From positions 16,283 to 80,282 of the forward strand of contig JAGHYV010000006.1 of the NCBI GenBank assembly GCA_017743475.1: 64,000 bases of DNA, written 5' to 3'. A program made the translations under genes and the position numbers. Within the stretch, counting starts at the first letter, position 1; each line of letters opens with the position of its first letter. Below the pieces are notes generated by a model, which was not told where the DNA came from, ran no database searches, and saw nothing but the letters and a program-made list of their open reading frames with translations. Positions 27,915-36,335 of this stretch are shown here, piece by piece. Source of the DNA: Roseiflexus sp. (GTDB lineage Bacteria > Chloroflexota > Chloroflexia > Chloroflexales > Roseiflexaceae).

Positions 27915-28904
27915 CCAGAGGATCAATGCGAGCAGCCATCCCATCCAGGCAAGCACGGTTTTACCGTAGCGCGCAATGAACAACCCCGCTAGGATCACAG
28001 TTCGCGCTGCCTGCATCACCAGGTAGGGCGCTGGTGCAACCCGCACCGTCTCGTTCCAATCGAGACTGGCAATCCGTTCCAGGTAACCAGCAGCGATACA
28101 CTGTTCCAGCGTTGCAACATACACGATGTCGGTGCAGGCAGCTGCCAGGATCAGGTCACGCCGCAGATCATCCCAGCATAGGATTGTGTCGTCGCTGCTT
28201 GAACTTCCGACGGCAAGCGCATCAGCGGACGGACCATAGACCGCAATCAACGCACTGCCAAACCACGCTAGCGCCGCTTCGCTCAGACACATCAGCACTT
28301 CAATATCGGCAGGAAGATCAACGATGTCGAGCGCGCGTTGCAGAAGAGTCGTGCCGACGCGCCGATCATCGGCGATCAGGGGAATCTGGTAGGCATGCAC
28401 CTCGTAGCCATCACGTCGCGCCGCTGCCATCAACTCAAGATACGCTGCGCGCGCTGCCGGGAAGAGCGCATTATCACGCGCCAGCCAGATCCGCCGCATA
28501 ATCTCGCGTGCACCGCTCCAACCAACGAACAGTGTATCGCTCAGCGGCGGCTCCATATCAAAGCCGACGGCGGCAAAATGCACGTTGTTCGCGCGCGCCC
28601 ACGCATGGAACGCCTGATATGCCGCTGCAGCGCGCGGGTAATTCTGGAGATTGAACGCCAGACCTTCGTCGGCGGGCAATGTCAACCAGGCAACAACTGG
28701 AATGCCATGTGCATTGAGCAGGCGCGTCGCAGTTGCGTGGGCGTCATCGAGAACGGGCAATGCCAGCGCAATACCGTAGTTATGCGTCGCAAGCAGGTGC
28801 AACACCTCTGCGCGATCAAGCAGCTGCAGCAGTTCCGCACCGCCCGATTCGCAGAAGAAGAAAAGTTGCGGCTCCGTGTGGAACGTCGTGATCGTCGCAT
28901 TCAT
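27822..28904 (-). CDS. Hypothetical protein with TIM-barrel-like domain and C-terminal membrane segments
   Basis: A 360-residue protein I do not recognise. The first 280 residues look like a soluble alpha/beta barrel: FFFCESGGAELLQLL, GIPVVAWLTLP, AAVGFDMEPPLSD, YEVHAYQIPLIADD and ALIAVYGPSAD follow the spacing of barrel strands, and the acidic GFDMEPP could be a catalytic site like those of glycosidase-type barrels. Two hydrophobic helices follow near 300-340, then a basic tail. The start at 28904 (MNATITT) was preferred to an in-frame codon at 28925. The 3' end overlaps the VTT gene by 93 nt, an unusually long convergent overlap. Confidence 0.65.
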   Translation of the reverse strand: MNATITTFHTEPQLFFFCESGGAELLQLLDRAEVLHLLATHNYGIALALPVLDDAHATATRLLNAHGIPVVAWLTLPADEGLAFNLQNYPRAAAAYQAFHAWARANNVHFAAVGFDMEPPLSDTLFVGWSGAREIMRRIWLARDNALFPAARAAYLELMAAARRDGYEVHAYQIPLIADDRRVGTTLLQRALDIVDLPADIEVLMCLSEAALAWFGSALIAVYGPSADALAVGSSSSDDTILCWDDLRRDLILAAACTDIVYVATLEQCIAAGYLERIASLDWNETVRVAPAPYLVMQAARTVILAGLFIARYGKTVLAWMGWLLALILWLRGRRALAYPATDDRQRTNQQRDQPECQKR

Positions 28905-28914
28905 AGGCGAACCA

Positions 28915-28944
28915 TTGTAGCACAAGCGGAAAAACTGGTATCAT
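28915..28944 (+). promoter_or_regulatory. Promoter of the ABC-2 exporter operon
   Basis: TTGTAG, 18-nt spacer, TATCAT, 34 nt before the ATG at 28978. The match is moderate. Confidence 0.45.
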
Positions 28945-28977
28945 ATGAGGAAGACCATATATCGAGAAAGCAGACTG

Positions 28978-29964
28978 ATGACGGCTATTGTTGAAACCCG
29001 TGATCTAACCCGTCGCTATGGTTCAAATCTGGCGCTCGACCATCTGAACCTTACCATTCCCGAAGGCGCCATTTTCGGCTTTATCGGTCCAAACGGTGCT
29101 GGCAAGACTACGACAATGCGAATCCTGACGACGCTGCTGGCACCAAGCGCTGGCGAAGCGCGTGTCGCTGGCGTATCGGTCGTGAGCGACCCGCGCACCG
29201 TGCGGCGGCTTGTCGGCTTCATGCCCGATTTCTTTGGCGTCTACGACAACATGAAATCGTGGGAATATCTCGATTTCTTTGGTCGTGCCTATGGTATACC
29301 AGCGCAGCGCCGTCAGCAGTTGATCGGAGAACTGCTGGAACTGGTTGATCTGGGACACAAGCGCGACGACCTGGTGATGTCGCTATCGCGCGGCATGAAA
29401 CAACGTCTGAGCCTGGCGCGTGCGATGATGCACGATCCGCAACTGCTCATTCTCGATGAACCGGCGAGCGGTCTCGATCCGCGGGCACGCATCGAGTTGC
29501 GCGAACTGCTTAAGGAGTTGCGTGCGCTCGGAAAGACGATCATGATCAGTTCCCACATCCTGACTGAACTGGCAGAAATGTGCACTCATATCGGCATTAT
29601 CGAGCGTGGGAAGTTGCTCGCCGCTGGCGAGGTACAGCAGATCCTGCGTTCGATGCGCCCGCACCGCATTGTCGAGATACGCATTGTTTCCGGTGCGGCA
29701 CACGCCGAAGCGATGCTGCGCACGCATCCCGATGTGCTGGAGTTGCGCCGCGAGGGGGCGCGTGACACCAAGGAAAACGAATCAGAGCCACTCGATGATG
29801 CAACAGGTCCCCATACGCTCCTGGCAGATTTTGCCGGTGACGAACATGCGCTCAGCGAGTTGCTTGCAGCGCTGGTGACAGCTGGCGTGCGCATCTCACA
29901 TTTCGCCGAACAGTCTGGCGACCTGGAAGACATTTTCCTGCACGTAACCACGGGTATTGTTTAG
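28978..29964 (+). CDS. ABC-2 type exporter ATP-binding protein
   Basis: A 328-residue ATPase of the drug/antibiotic or Gld/NatA-like exporter type. Walker A GPNGAGKTTT (about residue 37), the signature LSRGMKQRLSLARAM, Walker B LLILDEPASGLDP and the switch ISSHILTELAE are all intact. A C-terminal extension of about 100 residues includes an acidic insertion (TKENESEPLDD). The start was set at 28978 because the domain begins there; an upstream ATG at 28945 lies inside the likely leader. The permease follows after 10 nt. Confidence 0.92.
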   Translation: MTAIVETRDLTRRYGSNLALDHLNLTIPEGAIFGFIGPNGAGKTTTMRILTTLLAPSAGEARVAGVSVVSDPRTVRRLVGFMPDFFGVYDNMKSWEYLDFFGRAYGIPAQRRQQLIGELLELVDLGHKRDDLVMSLSRGMKQRLSLARAMMHDPQLLILDEPASGLDPRARIELRELLKELRALGKTIMISSHILTELAEMCTHIGIIERGKLLAAGEVQQILRSMRPHRIVEIRIVSGAAHAEAMLRTHPDVLELRREGARDTKENESEPLDDATGPHTLLADFAGDEHALSELLAALVTAGVRISHFAEQSGDLEDIFLHVTTGIV

Positions 29965-29974
29965 GGTAACGCAT

Positions 29975-30916
29975 ATGCCGGAACTCAACCCGATCCTGAT
30001 TAGGGATCTCCGCAGCAGAATGCGAGGTGCACGCGCCTACATTCTGTTAACGATCTACCTGACGATCCTTGCTGGCGTCTCTCTCTTACTCTATGTGGCA
30101 ATTGCTGGAAGCGTCGGCAGTGACCTCAACGCCGGGCGTGAGATTGGTCGTGCGCTGTTTTTCACGATTGCGACGGTGGCGCTGATCGAAGTCTGCCTGA
30201 TTACGCCGGTGCTAACATCCGGCAGCATTGCCGGTGAGAAGGAGCGTCAGACCTATGATCTCCTTATCGCCTCGCTCCTCACTCCCTGGCAGATCGTGTG
30301 GGGGAAACTGGCATCGGCGCTCGCATTCGCGCTACTGCTGATACTTGCGGTTGTGCCAGTGATGAGTCTGGCTTTTCTGTTTGGCGGAGTTGGATTGACT
30401 GAAGTGCTCATTGCGATCGTCGGTCTGGTGGCGACCGCCATCCTGTACGCCGCCATCGGGCTCTTCTGGTCGGCACTGATGCAAAGCTCACTGGGAGCGA
30501 CCAGTTTCGCCATTGGCACAGTGATTGTCATTCTGCTTGGCATCCCGTTTCTGATCGTTATTGTTACTCTGATCCTGGAACCCAGCGCGCTATCGAGACT
30601 GCTGGAATCGCTCTGGTTCATCTACATCAGCCGGCTATTCATCTCCTTGCATCCCTTCATTGCGCTTGGAACAACGGCATCACAACTCTCAAGCGGCGAG
30701 AGTCCTTTCTTCGAGGTTGTGCGAACAGGTACAGCAAATGTCGTGGTACTCAGTCCATGGCTGCTGTATGCGATCCTTTCACTGATCGCAACGGTGATTC
30801 TGGTTGCGTCGAGTGTACGACACATCCATCCAGTGCAACCGGAGTCTGCCAGGCGCAGGCGCGCCCGTTCGCAGGACCGTCAGGACGTGCTAGGGGAACG
30901 GGTCAGCAAACGGTAA
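29975..30916 (+). CDS. ABC-2 type exporter permease
   Basis: A 313-residue membrane protein starting with the ELNPILIRDLRSRMRGAR motif usual for this permease group. About six hydrophobic segments follow, and the amphipathic GSIAGEKERQTYDLLIASLLTPWQIVWGKL region matches the coupling helix of ABC-2 permeases. It pairs with the preceding ATPase. The last 37 bases overlap the 3' end of the convergent flippase-like gene. Confidence 0.88.
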   Translation: MPELNPILIRDLRSRMRGARAYILLTIYLTILAGVSLLLYVAIAGSVGSDLNAGREIGRALFFTIATVALIEVCLITPVLTSGSIAGEKERQTYDLLIASLLTPWQIVWGKLASALAFALLLILAVVPVMSLAFLFGGVGLTEVLIAIVGLVATAILYAAIGLFWSALMQSSLGATSFAIGTVIVILLGIPFLIVIVTLILEPSALSRLLESLWFIYISRLFISLHPFIALGTTASQLSSGESPFFEVVRTGTANVVVLSPWLLYAILSLIATVILVASSVRHIHPVQPESARRRRARSQDRQDVLGERVSKR

Positions 30917-31917
30917 CAGATCATTCCGACGGGGAGCATCATCCAGAAACTGATCAGGCGGAACAGAATAGCAGCGCCCAGCGCAGCTTCGAGGGGCACC
31001 CCCTGGGCATGGAGCGCAACAGTCAGTGCAGCTTCAACAGTCCCACCACCGCCAGGCAGCAGAGTAAAGACGCTGACAATCAGTGTCAGACCATAGGCTG
31101 CAAACATCGCCGCAACCGGCGGATCGGCGCCGAGACTGTGGAGAATCGCCAGTAGCGCCAGACTGTGGCAGCAAAAGACGAGCAACTGCAGCCCGACCAG
31201 CATAACAATGCGGCGAGGCTGCTCCAGAACAAGGCGTCGGCTGGCAAGAATTTCATCGACCGCCTGGGTCACCTGGGCAGCAGTCAGTACCGGACCAAAC
31301 AGGCGATTGACGATGCGTTTCAGACGCAACGCCCACTGCTGAAGTATTGCATCGGGGCGTGACGCAACGTAGATGGCACCGCTCATCACTCCCAGCGCTA
31401 CCGCCAGTGCACCGTAACTTACTGATGCGCCGCTCAGCCCAGACGTAATCAGCAGATAGAGCAGCCCATAAGTGAACGCCATCAGCACGGCGCCGTTCCA
31501 GCTCAACAACTCCATCCCTGCAACCATAGCCACGCTGCCGACCGGAAAACCGCGCCGACGGAGACTGGCGACCAGAAATGCGTATGCACCTACACTCCCG
31601 GCAGGGATCGCCTGGTTGATCAGGATGGTCACCATCGCAGCAGCAGTCAACCACCAGAACCTGGCGCGATGACCAAGCATCGCCAGCACGCGCCCATAGA
31701 TCTGTCCCGCACACACAAAGCCCATTAAGACTGCGCCAAACGCCAACACGAGGTAATGCAGGCGCACGTTACGCAGCAGCACAAAAGCCTTGATCACCTC
31801 TTCGCGGTTGAGGTACGCCATTGCCACGATAGCTGCCAGTAAGAGCAGCCCAATGATGGCGCCCCAGGGAGTACGTCGAAGCTGCGCTGTTTTCGTACTG
31901 ATAAGACACCTCCGCAA
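30880..31917 (-). CDS. Flippase-like / LPG synthase TM-domain protein (UPF0104)
   Basis: A protein of about 340-345 residues with eight or so membrane segments; INQAIPAGSVGAYAFLVASLRRRGFP and LLPGGGGTVEAAL are the UPF0104/YbhN signatures. Relatives include the membrane part of lysylphosphatidylglycerol synthase and glycolipid flippases. The start is uncertain: no ATG precedes the conserved region. TTG at 31917 has no ribosome site upstream, whereas GGAGG at 31909-31913 lies six bases before an in-frame ATC at 31900-31902. It lies 12 nt after the E1 beta stop, so it may share that transcript. Confidence 0.8.
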   Translation of the reverse strand: MRRCLISTKTAQLRRTPWGAIIGLLLLAAIVAMAYLNREEVIKAFVLLRNVRLHYLVLAFGAVLMGFVCAGQIYGRVLAMLGHRARFWWLTAAAMVTILINQAIPAGSVGAYAFLVASLRRRGFPVGSVAMVAGMELLSWNGAVLMAFTYGLLYLLITSGLSGASVSYGALAVALGVMSGAIYVASRPDAILQQWALRLKRIVNRLFGPVLTAAQVTQAVDEILASRRLVLEQPRRIVMLVGLQLLVFCCHSLALLAILHSLGADPPVAAMFAAYGLTLIVSVFTLLPGGGGTVEAALTVALHAQGVPLEAALGAAILFRLISFWMMLPVGMICYRLLTRSPSTS

Positions 31918-31929
31918 CGCGGAATACGT

Positions 31930-32913
31930 TCAGTAGCGTGCCAGGTCACGCATTGCCGCCGCAATTTTCTGCGGGTTCAGCATAAAATGATCTTCAAGCG
32001 GATCGGCAAATGGCGCGGCGAACAGATCGGGAGATGCAAGGCGCCGCACTGGCGCGTCCAGGTATTCGAACGCATGCTCGGCAATGATTGCGGCAATCTC
32101 TCCTCCAATGCCACCGGTCAGCACGTCCTCATGCACAATCAACGCCCGCCCGGTCTTCTCAACCGACGCTAGAATCGCCGCGCGATCAAGCGGCGCCAGG
32201 GTGCGCAGATCAATGACTTCGGCATCGATCCCTTCAGCAGCAAGTTGTTCCGCCGCAGTCAGGGCGTAGTGCACCATCAAACCATAACTGAACACACTCA
32301 TATCAGCGCCACTCCGGCGCACTACTGCCTTGCCGATCGGTTCGTGGTAGATCCCTTCCGGCACCTCGCCGCGCACCGAGCGGTAGAGTTGTTTGTGCTC
32401 GAAGAAGATCACCGGGTCCGGGTCATGAATCGCGGCGATCAGCAAGCCTTTGGCATCGGCAGGCGTTGACGGGATGACGACCTTGATTCCAGGCGTGCTG
32501 GTAAACAGGCGCTCGACGCTCTGCGAATGGTAGAGCGCGCCATGAATGCCAGCGCCAAACGGGGCACGGACGACAATTGGGCAGCTCCAATCACCATTTG
32601 AACGGTACCGGAGACGCGCTGCCTCGTTAAGAATCTGATCGATAGCCGGATAAATATAGTCGGCGAACTGAATCTCGGCAATCGGCAGCAGACCGTGGAT
32701 TGCAGCACCAATTGCAACTCCCACAATAGCGCACTCGGCAATCGGCATATCGATCACACGGCGTTCGCCAAAACGCGCCAGTAACCCTTCAGTCGCCAGA
32801 AAGACGCCACCTCTGACAGCGACATCCTCACCAAGGACGATGATCCGGTCATCAGCTGCCATAGCATCGTGCATCGCCGACCGGATTGCTTCGAGAAATG
32901 TCATGACAGGCAT
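31930..32913 (-). CDS. 2-oxoacid dehydrogenase E1 component, beta subunit
   Basis: A 327-residue transketolase-like beta subunit of a pyruvate or branched-chain 2-oxoacid dehydrogenase. The motifs are IIVLGEDVAVRGGVF, FGERRVIDMPIAECAIVGVAIGAA, PFGAGIHGALYHSQSVE and LIVHEDVLTGGIGGEIAA. It joins the alpha subunit encoded just upstream to make the thiamine-diphosphate E1 heterotetramer. The first of several possible starts with reasonable spacing is ATG 32913; GTG 32922 would add three residues. E2 and E3 genes are not in the window. Confidence 0.92.
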   Translation of the reverse strand: MPVMTFLEAIRSAMHDAMAADDRIIVLGEDVAVRGGVFLATEGLLARFGERRVIDMPIAECAIVGVAIGAAIHGLLPIAEIQFADYIYPAIDQILNEAARLRYRSNGDWSCPIVVRAPFGAGIHGALYHSQSVERLFTSTPGIKVVIPSTPADAKGLLIAAIHDPDPVIFFEHKQLYRSVRGEVPEGIYHEPIGKAVVRRSGADMSVFSYGLMVHYALTAAEQLAAEGIDAEVIDLRTLAPLDRAAILASVEKTGRALIVHEDVLTGGIGGEIAAIIAEHAFEYLDAPVRRLASPDLFAAPFADPLEDHFMLNPQKIAAAMRDLARY

Positions 32914-32943
32914 ACGCGGCACTCACACCACTCTGGGCAGGCG

Positions 32944-33948
32944 TTATCCGTATACATGATCGGCAATACTTTCAATCGATGGCCAGGGCGCTGCAAGTGC
33001 AGCATCAGTAGCGGCATCGACTTCAGCGCGCACCTCACGCCGCATCGCCTCGATCTCGTCGTGGGTGATGATCCCGTGTTCCACCAGGTAGTGTTCGAAG
33101 CGCTTGATCGGATCACGCGCGCGCCAGGCTTCAACCTCTTCTGATTTGCGGTAGCGGCGATCATCATCGGCACTGGTATGGGGACGAAGACGGTATGTTT
33201 TGCATTCGAGCAACGTTGGACCACCGCCGTTACGTGCCCGTTCCATCGCCTGATGCGCAGCTTCGTATACTGCAAAGACATCATTGCCATCGACAACGAC
33301 CCCGTGCATACCATACCCTGCCGCCTTTGTAGCGACATTTGGCACTGGAACTTCCTTGTTCACCGGAACCGAAATCGCGTACTGATTGTTCTCGCAGACA
33401 AAGACTGCTGGCAATTGATAGATCCCGGCAACGGTCAACCCTTCGTGCCATGCCCCTTCAGCCGTTGCACCCTCGCCAAAGAGCCCCATAACCGCGATGT
33501 CCTGCTCGCCCTTAACACGGAATGCCAGCGCAATACCTGCCACGTGAACCAGGTGGCTTCCCACCGAACTGGATCCGCTGACAATACGAAGACGACGACT
33601 GCTAAAATGCCCGAACATCTGTCGCCCGCCACTCGATGGATCGTCTCGCCGCGCCATTGCGTGCAATAGAATATCCAGTATCGACTGACCGAGCGCCATC
33701 ACCAATGTCATATCACGGTAGTACGGTACCACGTAATCGTGACCCACGCGAATAGCCCATGCGCATCCCAGTTGGGTTGCTTCGTGACCTGCCGGGGTCA
33801 CGACGAAGTGGGCGCGTCCCTGACGATTGAGCAACCAGAGCCGGTCATCGGTTTCACGCGAGGCGATCATGGTGCGCAAACCGGAAATCAACCGTTGGCG
33901 GCTCAGTCCCAGGCGAATGTGGGGAGGAACCTCGTGCGCTTCTTCCAT
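32944..33948 (-). CDS. 2-oxoacid dehydrogenase E1 component, alpha subunit
   Basis: A 334-residue E1 alpha subunit. The thiamine-diphosphate motif runs from GLFGEGATAEGAWHE to CENNQYAISVP (the usual GDG is GEG), and the phosphorylation-loop region PHTSADDDRRYR is present. TPAGHEATQLGCAWAI is the usual N-terminal block. A GAGGAT sequence lies just before ATG 33948. The beta subunit follows 30 nt later. Pyruvate versus branched-chain specificity cannot be decided by eye. A histidine kinase gene precedes it by 34 nt. Confidence 0.92.
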   Translation of the reverse strand: MEEAHEVPPHIRLGLSRQRLISGLRTMIASRETDDRLWLLNRQGRAHFVVTPAGHEATQLGCAWAIRVGHDYVVPYYRDMTLVMALGQSILDILLHAMARRDDPSSGGRQMFGHFSSRRLRIVSGSSSVGSHLVHVAGIALAFRVKGEQDIAVMGLFGEGATAEGAWHEGLTVAGIYQLPAVFVCENNQYAISVPVNKEVPVPNVATKAAGYGMHGVVVDGNDVFAVYEAAHQAMERARNGGGPTLLECKTYRLRPHTSADDDRRYRKSEEVEAWRARDPIKRFEHYLVEHGIITHDEIEAMRREVRAEVDAATDAALAAPWPSIESIADHVYG

Positions 33949-33982
33949 ATCCTCACCACCTGATATATTATACCCAGTCTCA

Positions 33983-35659
33983 TCATGTAAGCGGTACGCG
34001 CAATTCGACCGTCGTGCCTTCCCCTTCCGCCGAGCGGATCCGGCACTCACCGCCGATCAGACGTGCGCGCTCGCGCATATTCAGCAAACCGAGCGATCCA
34101 CGGGTATTGTAACTCGATTCGACTGCCGCAAGGTTGAAACCCCGCCCCCGATCGCGCACGCTGGCAACCAGATATCCTTCTTCCAGATAGAGATAGATGA
34201 CTACTTCATCAGTGTGCGCATGTTTGCGCGCATTGTTCACCGCCTCCTGAATGATAATGAAAATCGCGCCTTCAATTTCGACCGGCAAACGTGGAATGCC
34301 TGGTGGCGCTTCGAGACGAAGTCTCATCTTGCCTGCTGGATCACGGAAGCGCGCCACGTACTGTTGCAACGTCGCCAGTAACCCCTGCGTTTCGAGGCCA
34401 AGCGGGCGAAGTTCGAAGAGCAGGGTGCGAATATCGTAAGCTGTCTTCTGCACAAGATCGGCAAGCACGTTCAGTTCGCTTTCGACCCGTTCCGGCATCG
34501 CGCGCAGCAATTTTTTGATGAACTCGATATTCATTGCTATTGCAGCGATGCTCTGGGTCGGACCGTCGTGCAGATCGCGCGCAATTGCCGCCCGCACCTC
34601 CGCTTCCTTAGCGAGCAACCGTTCGTGTTCCTCCTTCAAGTGACGCACCAGACGGGCATTTTCGACCGCGATCGCGGCCTGGGTAGCCAGCGTTGTCAGC
34701 AGGCGCAGGTCCCGTTCATTGAAAGGAGTGCCGTCGCGCTTGTTGAGCACCTGCATCACCCCAACGACGCGGTCGCCAATGCGCATCGGCGCGCAAAGGA
34801 TCTGGCGCGTCACAAAATCGATATCACGCGCCACCCCATCGAACCAGCGCGGGTCATGTTCGACATCGTTGACGATCTGACCGATGCCATTCGTTGCTAC
34901 CCAACCGGCGATGCCACGATCAAGCGGAATACGAAACTCACGTTGTTCACCGCTGTGAGGATCTGGCAGTTCGAGCACCAATTCGCGCGTTTGCTCATCG
35001 AGGAGCATGATCGAACAGCGCTCGGCACCCATAGCCTGCGGCACCTGGTTGCGAATGTCATTGAGCAGGCTGGGGAGATCGAGGTTACTTGCCAGTGCTT
35101 GCCCAACCTGGTAGAGCAGGTGCAGTTCACGCAGATCCTGTTCAGCGCGGCGCAGGCGCGCCAGTTTATCAGCTTCTCCGCCGATGGCGCGCACTAGCAG
35201 CATGGCCAGGTCGTCATCTGGTACAGGCGACGGATGCTCTGTGTCCGTGTCAAGAATGACCAGGTGGAGCAGACCGACAGTGTGCGAACCGCTCGAGAGC
35301 GGAAGTTCGAGCAGTTTGCGTTCGTCATCAAGCGTGTAGTATCCGATCGTCGGTTCGCGCCCCTCTTCGCGGCGGGCAAAGGTTTCGCGCGCTTCGGCGA
35401 TTAAGGCGCCAGCCTCAGCATCAATGATGCCATGTTGCAGGCGGATAACCTCGCCATGTGGGGCATGGTAAAGCAATGCTCCTCCCTGAGCAGGCCAGAG
35501 AGCGACAAGACGTTCCAGTGATGCCTGGAGCAGTTCATGCACGTCCTGATGCCCTCCAGCCGAAATGAGTTGCCCCAGGGTTTGCAATTGACGCTGATCA
35601 ACAAGCAGCGGCGCCATAGCGGACCTCGCAGCGGTAACATGTTTCGTACTGTACGGCAT
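33983..35659 (-). CDS. Soluble GAF-domain sensor histidine kinase (NarL/DesK-type kinase core)
   Basis: A 558-residue cytoplasmic kinase without membrane segments. An N-terminal GAF-like domain (about 30-170) is followed by a clear second GAF domain (about 185-330; LNDIRNQVPQAMGAERCSIMLL and GVMQVLNKRDGTPF). A coiled linker leads to a HisKA_3 dimerisation domain with the phospho-acceptor His364 in RDLHDGPTQS, and an HATPase with VNNARKHAHTDEV and GSLGLLNMRERARLIGG. No response regulator is adjacent. ATG 35659 was chosen; the frame runs 11 codons further. It lies 34 nt before the E1 operon and may be co-transcribed with it. Confidence 0.88.
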   Translation of the reverse strand: MPYSTKHVTAARSAMAPLLVDQRQLQTLGQLISAGGHQDVHELLQASLERLVALWPAQGGALLYHAPHGEVIRLQHGIIDAEAGALIAEARETFARREEGREPTIGYYTLDDERKLLELPLSSGSHTVGLLHLVILDTDTEHPSPVPDDDLAMLLVRAIGGEADKLARLRRAEQDLRELHLLYQVGQALASNLDLPSLLNDIRNQVPQAMGAERCSIMLLDEQTRELVLELPDPHSGEQREFRIPLDRGIAGWVATNGIGQIVNDVEHDPRWFDGVARDIDFVTRQILCAPMRIGDRVVGVMQVLNKRDGTPFNERDLRLLTTLATQAAIAVENARLVRHLKEEHERLLAKEAEVRAAIARDLHDGPTQSIAAIAMNIEFIKKLLRAMPERVESELNVLADLVQKTAYDIRTLLFELRPLGLETQGLLATLQQYVARFRDPAGKMRLRLEAPPGIPRLPVEIEGAIFIIIQEAVNNARKHAHTDEVVIYLYLEEGYLVASVRDRGRGFNLAAVESSYNTRGSLGLLNMRERARLIGGECRIRSAEGEGTTVELRVPLT

Positions 35660-35850
35660 TGGATGATCTCTGTCAATGCCGCACATCTTCATATATCATA
35701 CATCATATCGGAAGAGTATGGTTGCCAGCGGTGCAAACTCTGGTACACTGATGCATACACCGTGCACTATCGCTAATGAAGATTGTGGAGTATAAACCGG
35801 TATTCGTGCCGCTGTAGGGCTAATGATCTAGCACCCAATCCGGTATCTCT

Positions 35851-36084
35851 GACTAGCCGTGGGGCTAATGGAGATTGAGAACTTATTGCAGTTCTCACAA
35901 AGGTTGAACCTGGTGGAAAAGGTTAAACACTCCTGGGAATGGCGCGTCCCACGCGATGACCGAAATACATTTTGGTCTACACTCTGCCGGAAGCTGGCGT
36001 CTGGTGCAACACGGCAGGCCTAGACAGGGGTTGACGTCGGTATACTGGACTAGCCTTCGGGATAATGGAGATTGAAAACTTAAT
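35851..36084 (+). repeat. Two diverged direct repeats in a gene-free gap
   Basis: GACTAGCC followed by a G-rich run and TAATGGAGATTGA occurs at 35851 and again at 36048, each continuing into an AACTTA sequence. The 676-nt gap 35660-36335 holds no gene I can support; it contains this pair and the repeats at 36113-36220. Confidence 0.55.
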
Positions 36085-36112
36085 CTGGTATGCGCTTCTT
36101 GCCATCGGGCTA

Positions 36113-36220
36113 AAGCCCTCGGCTATGTAATGCAAAGCCTGCCTGCGTGGGCCATACCGGCCTTAATTCTTGAAATTCACAAGCCCTCGGCTATAGAATG
36201 CGAAGCCTGCCTGCGCGGGC
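36113..36220 (+). repeat. Two 40-bp direct repeats, 68-bp period
   Basis: Copies at 36113-36152 and 36181-36220 share AAGCCCTCGGCTAT and AAGCCTGCCTGCG with only about four differences. They lie upstream of the flavin monooxygenase. Confidence 0.75.
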
Positions 36221-36335
36221 AAGAGCGAAGTACTCAACAACCATATAGCGCTCCGTCGTCTTGCTACTGCCAGCAAAGCAGTCGTATCTCATCCAGTGTA
36301 AGTCTTTCACACATTCGCTAGAAGCAGGTGAAACG

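Noticed and set aside
28978..30916. Antibiotic resistance exporter
   Set aside because: The ATPase and permease are generic ABC-2 members; nothing in the sequence or neighbours points to a drug.
36113..36220. CRISPR array
   Set aside because: Only two repeat copies with a 28-bp gap, no further spacers and no cas genes in the window.
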